Shown here: in pieces, positions 58,638-64,000 of the stretch
How the letters are laid out: every line of letters starts with the position of its first letter
Position numbering within the stretch: the stretch's first letter is position 1
Notes under the pieces: generated by a model
What the model was told of the DNA's origin: nothing
Databases searched by the model: none
The model's input: only the letters and a program-made list of their open reading frames with translations
Origin: Acorus gramineus
Taxonomy: Eukaryota; Streptophyta; Magnoliopsida; Acorales; Acoraceae
Direction: 5' to 3'
DNA: 64,000 nucleotides
Assembly (NCBI GenBank): GCA_030737835.1
Contig: CM060848.1
Span: 10,362,509 to 10,426,508 of the forward strand
Position numbers and translations under genes: made by a program

Positions 58638-61000
58638 TAGAATTAGGATTGTAGCCTGTTAGCTCAAACACTTTCCTATAGCTATATATCTGCCTAGCAT
58701 CAATCTTTGAATACCAGTAATATATGACAAATGACATTGAAGCCAAATTTAGCAAAAACATAGATAAGCACTGTTCCATCTCTGCTGGGTACCTCTATAA
58801 AGGTGTATAGGATAAAAGAATGTAAGTTAGGAAAAGCACAATCAACAAAGGGAGTACTGTACAAATTTTACATTTCCATCTTTGGTAGCAAAAACCTGTC
58901 CCTCTTCATAGTTTTGCATGATTGACAATCATTTATGAGGGCCAATAATTCACTGTATCTACAGTAAGAAGTGTTAGTGTTAGTACCTTCTTGAATTAGC
59001 TTTTCTCTTGGTGGGTTATACTTCATCCAGAGTCTCCTTACACGTGCTTCATTCTTACATGAATCAATGTTATTCATCCATGACAGACAACTATAGGAAA
59101 TATATAACCATTTTGAAATTTTGAATTATAATTATAGCCACTACAAAGTGCAACTACAATTTTAATTCCATTTGTCGATCAATTTATAAAAAATTTGGAA
59201 TGTGATTTTGAAAAATATTGAATGATTTTGAAGTTTTATTTATGTTATTTTAATTTCTTTCATATATTTATAAATTTGATTTTATAAGTAAAAATCAACT
59301 TATTAGAACAAACATGATCAATTTTTCACTTCTACATTTTAACGTGGGTATTTTTTACTATCACACAGCAAAAATTTAATTTAAAATTATTTTAACAAAT
59401 ATTTATTGTTGCTTATATATATCATATTTTTTAATGTCTACAACAAACATGTCTATTACTTATTAGAAAAGCTAAAATCCGTAATTTATAAATTTCTCTA
59501 TAATCCATAAATTAAAACTATAATTTACAGTTTATAAGTTTTAACAACATGAGATGTTTTTTAAAATTCAAGTTAGACCATTGTTTTATTTCTTCATTAT
59601 TTTTTTGTTGCCTCCTCCCATTTTTGTATTTATTATCTCTTTCATTAAGATGTCAGCTATTATTTATTTTGACAACAATATAATGGAATTTAAATTGCTT
59701 AAAATAATCTCTTTTTGAAAACCAAATCTATATTTAACCCAATCCCGATCAAACTTAACCCCACAGGGATTTTAAATTGTTTAAAATTTATATATTTTTC
59801 TAAATTTTTCAATTCAGATTTGGATTCAAATACCATATATAATTATTACATCCTAACGTGTGAGGATATAGATTCGGACATTAAGACGTCAGTTTTAAAA
59901 AATACATGTAGAATATTATATTGTAAATATCTATATAAATTTCTTGATTTAAATTTATAAATTCATTACATTTATAATTTTTCAAAGAAAATATTTTAAA
60001 ACATTATAAAGACATAAGTCAAATAATTTGAATAATTATCTAAAATATTATACTCAAACCCTAATTTGTACTAAAACATTGCGGAATGTATGACTAGGAA
60101 ATGTGAAAAAAATATGAATAGTTTTGGTGGATCTTGTCCCAATCTCGGTCCAAACAATGTGCAATATACATGAATTATTATGAACATTATTTAAAATTAT
60201 TATTTTTTAATTAAAGATTGAAGTTAATATTATACTGTTAATATATATATATATATATATTAGGGAAAAGCTACTTGAATAAATGAAATAAGAATAAAAT
60301 ATTAATGTAAATTTGTCTCATGCAATTAAAGTAACAAAGAATATTTTATGCTCATAACAATATTAAATAAATGAATATATATAAACATAAATATAAATAT
60401 TATTTGTGACATTAATTTGTTTTGATTATTAGAATATGTGTTAAAATCATATCTTGAATAAAAACATAAATATAAATATTATAATATTAATAACACAAAT
60501 TTAAATTCATTACGAGCAATTCAAAAATAGATCTTGGATGAATTGATAAATTTAAATTCATTATATAGTATATTCATTTAATAAAAAAAGTTAATTAAAT
60601 TTATATGTACAAATTTGAATTCCTAAATTTCACATATCATTTTTTCTTTTTCAAATATAAAATTAAATTAATAATATAATTTTAAATAGAAATATTTTTG
60701 TATTTGGAACTTAGATTTGAGATATAAGATACAAACATTTTTTTGTATAAATATTTAAATCAATTTTAACAAATGGATGTATATTTTGAAATATCTACGT
60801 CTAATAAAATTTAAATAATATCAATTCTCATTTAAAAAAATTAATTTATTTCTCTGTAATTTAATAATTTAAAATCAAAATTTCTCATCTATTTTAATTT
60901 ATCCATATGAAAATCTAAATATATATTATTTATTTTGAATCGTAATTTTCTCTTTAAGTTTAATTTAAACTTATTCAATACAAACAATATTAAAACTATC

Positions 61001-61003
<3 letters not shown>

Positions 61004-61072
<69 letters not shown>
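61004..61072. repeat. (AT)n microsatellite, about 34 units
   Basis: Uninterrupted TA/AT run, liable to cruciform formation and length change. Confidence 0.95.
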
Positions 61073-61074
<2 letters not shown>

Positions 61075-61873
61075 TTTATAGATTAATGATTATTATCATT
61101 TTATAGAAATAAACATTTTTTCCTTGTAATATATTTCTTTCAAATTTTAAATTTAAATATAAAATATAATTATTATTATCTGTATTTTTTAATATTAAAA
61201 ATAGAATATATTAAATTTGTCTATTATTAAAACCAATTATTTAGTTTCTTAAGATCCTACCTTTATCTATATGTATTTTAATAATTTAATATTATTATGA
61301 TATCTATTAAATAAAATCTAGTAAAATCTGAGAAGATTTGTTAATTAATTAATCAAAAAATACTCATTTGTTTTGAAAATCGTATTTTATGAGATTAAAT
61401 CTAATTTTTAAGATAAAATCTATCATGTTAAAAATATATATAAGAATATTTTATGGATATAGTTGTATTTTTAATTAATTTTAAGGGGTAAAATAGGGTA
61501 AAATATTTCTCCTTCTACTCATACTTTTGTAGCAATATAGATGGTAAAGTAAGGTTTCACCCACTATGATCGTATAGTCCTTCGAGGAAAAAAAAAATCA
61601 CATGAATGAAATACACATTGAATATTTAATTCTTTGACTTGTTACGCGTTCCCAAATTTCTTTTTTTTTGCGGATGTCCACTCTTACATATAAGAATCTA
61701 AAAATATATATTAGTATAATCTTTAATAAACTATTCCAGGTAAGAGTCTATCAAACATTGATTATCCTTTCGTATCAATACATATTTGCAATGGATTTAT
61801 ATTTTTTTTTGTTGACATACCTATAAGAGATGGGGGCATGCGAAAATGAAATTTGCTGGACGTCCATCTAAGA

Positions 61874-61876
<3 letters not shown>

Positions 61877-61920
<44 letters not shown>
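61877..61920. repeat. (AT)n microsatellite, about 22 units
   Basis: Uninterrupted TA run. Confidence 0.95.
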
Positions 61921-61923
<3 letters not shown>

Positions 61924-62267
61924 AGACACATTTGAATGAGTCCAAATCCAGTCAGGCCTGATACTATCAGCATCGAATTGTACAGTCTATGAGTCGAATT
62001 GCATCGAGAGTGACATTATACCTATGAATTGGTTGTACAGTTCGATTCATAGGTTGTGTAGTTTGATTCATAAGCGGTATGGTTCTATACTGACCGGACT
62101 AATGAAAGTCAGTCCTGATTGAATCAAAGACTCCATTTGGATTAAATCAAAGTGACTGCTCATTGTAGTAAAAAAATATATTTAAATTGAATCTAATTCA
62201 ACCACAGCAATTGCCTAGGTTCAGTTTTTCAAACTTAGATATACTTAACATAATGGTCAATAATTAT

Positions 62268-62428
62268 CACTATATGATGTGTATAATGATGGTTTTCAAC
62301 CATCATCGTACATAATATGACACCACATATAATAACATATATATAAATGTTGTCAAATGTATTAGAAACAGTTTATAGCTTATGATGATGGTTATAAACC
62401 ATCACAATAACATATTTTTCTTGTAGTG
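62268..62428. mobile_element. Small CACTA-type non-autonomous element (left end tentative)
   Basis: The right end read on the minus strand is CACTACAAGAAAAATATG (62411-62428), the classic terminal repeat of plant CACTA (En/Spm) transposons. A CACTA occurs at 62268, giving about 160 bp. Both halves carry a fold-back GATGGTT..AACCATC word, as in small CACTA MITEs. The left terminal repeat is weak. Confidence 0.4.
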
Positions 62429-63595
62429 CTAGTAGATTAGCTTGCAGGCCATCAGTCTTCCAGAGGAAAAACAATCTTGTATCCTGAAAATATCTTGCAT
62501 GAGCTTCAATCAACAATTGAGGAGGATAGGCTTATGAAGGGTTAAAAATGGGTTTTCCTCATTTGTGAATGGAAAATGTAGACTCAGACACATTCACCAA
62601 CTAAACTCAAACTTTATATGTTTTCATTTTTTTTAAATAGTAAAAAATCATTTAATGAGGTATATGCTTTGATAAAAAAAAATGTATGTTGCTTTATATC
62701 GAGTTGAATAAGCCTATTTTTAGTAAGTATAAGAAAATATTTAATAAGATATATACAACATATAACGAGGAATATGCTTACTGGATTTCTCACATAATAT
62801 ATAGAACTGTGTTTTTGACCGAGAAAAAAAACTAGGTGTAACAGCACTCTTTGTAAATAGGTGCGGTTGAGGTTCACATTGTGCATTAATTCTTTCCCAA
62901 TTCAGGGGAGGTTGATGATCATTGTCTATTCTTCTACCATTTCAAGTCTGGTGTGTGTTACAGGGGACAATCAGTTCATGGACAACTCGTCTTAGTTATG
63001 TTAATCAGGATTAGCAAATTGGGGTGGTATATTTTGCCTATCCCCTGTTTTTGGTTCAGTATATTCGGGGGTGGTGCATGGTATTTTGTTGCCTAACCCC
63101 ATGTTTTTTTAATAAAAAAAACTGTTTTATGAAGCTCTTCTTTCCTTGCTATGTTTGTAATTCGAATTCAATAATAAAATCAATAATAAAATTGGATAGC
63201 AAATATTTATCTTTAGTTAAAAAAAAAAATCATGTGTTTTGAAACTCTTCTTTCCTTGCTTTGTTTTACGTAAACAGCTCTGAATTTGTGCAAAGACCGA
63301 ATTATGAAAATAGAAACTCTTGATTTCATAAAGATAATTATGAAAATATTTATCTTTATAATATTTGATACACACTGGTTTTTTTTATTGTTTCTTTTAT
63401 AGACACGTACCATATCAATAACATAATATTTGAATTCGCTAAACATAATTATATAGTATATTAGTTTACTCTCTTATAAAAGAAAAAAAAATATTAATAC
63501 ATGCGTTCCACTCTTAAGGGTAGGGATGGCTTTGACATGTCATTGGGAAGGGTTAAATAAACCCCTTTTTATTGTTTTTTCTGGGGTTGGATTTT
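62429..63595. other. AT-rich intergenic DNA
   Basis: No gene is seen. A short text (GAAGCTCTTCTTTCCTTGCT at 63129-63148, AAACTCTTCTTTCCTTGCT at 63241-63259) occurs twice about 110 bp apart. Confidence 0.45.
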
Positions 63596-64000
63596 CATCT
63601 TAAAAAAAAAAAAAATGAAGAAAAGAGGGGAGGGGGAGCTGGAAAGGTGGCTGAGATGGGTGGACGGCGGCTGGGGTTGACGGAGGCGAGTGGAGGACGT
63701 AGCGACGACGAGGAATGACACAGTGGAGGAAGAAAGAAAGAGAAAGAGAGAGGGGAAGGGCGACAGTTGCGGAGTGGGCCACAGTCGCGTGCAACGGCGG
63801 TGGAGGGGGGCGGGCGGAGAGGTTGGGGAGAGAGAGACAAAGAAAGAGAAGGGGGCGAGAGAGACGTGGGAGAGTTGTCGGCCGTCATCCTCCTCTCCCT
63901 GTCACCCGTCAGCATTGCCAACTACGCCTATCACCACCCTCCAGACCCCGTCTCTCTCTCTCTCTCTTTCTTACCACAACACCCCCCCCCCCCTCCATTT
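63596..64000. other. GC-rich block at the window edge, nature unknown
   Basis: Starts after an A-run, is purine-rich on the plus strand (GGAGGAAGAAAGAAAGAG, GGCGGTGGAGGGGGGCGGG) and open on the minus strand for 108 codons with a biased Ser/Pro/Arg product. It ends in CT repeats and a C-run. It may be the end of an element or a gene leader continuing to the right. Confidence 0.25.

Larger units (their letters stand above)
58638..62267. other. Very AT-rich intergenic DNA
   Basis: No gene supported. A 69-codon minus-strand frame at 58868-59077 (KYNPPREKLIQEG, CQSCKTMKRDRF) has a more protein-like mix than its surroundings but no known family. (AT)n tracts lie at 60241-60260, 61004-61072 and 61877-61920. 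From 61930 to 62160 the text has a better-balanced mix with repeated GAATTG and ATTCATA words, probably an old repeat. Confidence 0.45.

Noticed and set aside
58868-59077. 69-codon minus frame with charged composition as a host gene exon
   Set aside because: Too short and unrecognised to call a gene; mentioned only in the description of the AT-rich interval.
1-64000. A wholly new gene system, such as a gene cluster or defence operon
   Set aside because: Only two unrelated host genes are supported; everything else with structure is explained by transposable elements, duplications or microsatellites.

Overview
The window is nuclear DNA from a flowering plant. The evidence is a plant-only ALOG transcription-factor gene, a two-exon plant defensin-like peptide gene, plant Ty1/Copia and Ty3/Gypsy LTR elements primed from initiator Met tRNA, a TRIM element, Tourist-like MITEs, and an AT-rich background full of microsatellites. 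Monocot or dicot cannot be decided from what is here. Only two host protein genes can be supported, so this is a gene-poor, repeat-rich stretch.

Layout. 1-3985: part of a minus-strand Gypsy-type element cut by the window edge, with an LTR carrying six small hairpins. 3990-4623: relic of a DUF4283-like coding sequence. 5644-6237: a complete defensin-like gene with TATA box, two exons and polyadenylation signals. 6990-7270: a Tourist-like MITE. 10220-13033: a solo Gypsy LTR with a perfect 5-bp target duplication; 13492-14571 is a fragment of the same LTR. 14692-19538: a Copia element with LTRs of only about 115 bp. 19802-20326: a TRIM of 525 bp with perfect target duplication, its right end caught in a 345-bp tandem duplication. 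22966-28866: a MITE split by an LTR segment (about 23373-24131) and by a second copy of the short-LTR Copia family (24192-28831, minus). 30802-36218: a third, distinct and younger Copia element. 36650-37160: promoter-like motif cluster with no gene attached. 42099-43570: the ALOG gene on the minus strand, with a 3' region built of three tandem copies of a repeat of about 190 bp, and a 267-bp tandem duplication upstream. 46633-58105: a mosaic local duplication (a repeat called U here, a Tourist-like MITE and a unique tail) into which a recent 8.6-kb Gypsy element inserted. 58600-63500: very AT-rich DNA with long (AT)n tracts and a small CACTA-like end. 63600-64000: a GC-rich block of unknown nature.

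The two host genes are unrelated in function: one encodes a small secreted cysteine-rich peptide (likely defence or signalling), the other a nuclear regulator of organ boundaries. Most long open frames in the GC-rich blocks at 11.5-12.2, 14.9-15.7, 28.1-28.6, 31.0-31.6, 47.3-47.9 and 52.9-53.7 kb are composition artefacts inside LTRs or leaders. I see no wholly new gene system. The most interesting points are the repeat-built ALOG 3' region, the gag-less short-LTR Copia pair, the young but hollow Gypsy element and the mosaic duplication.
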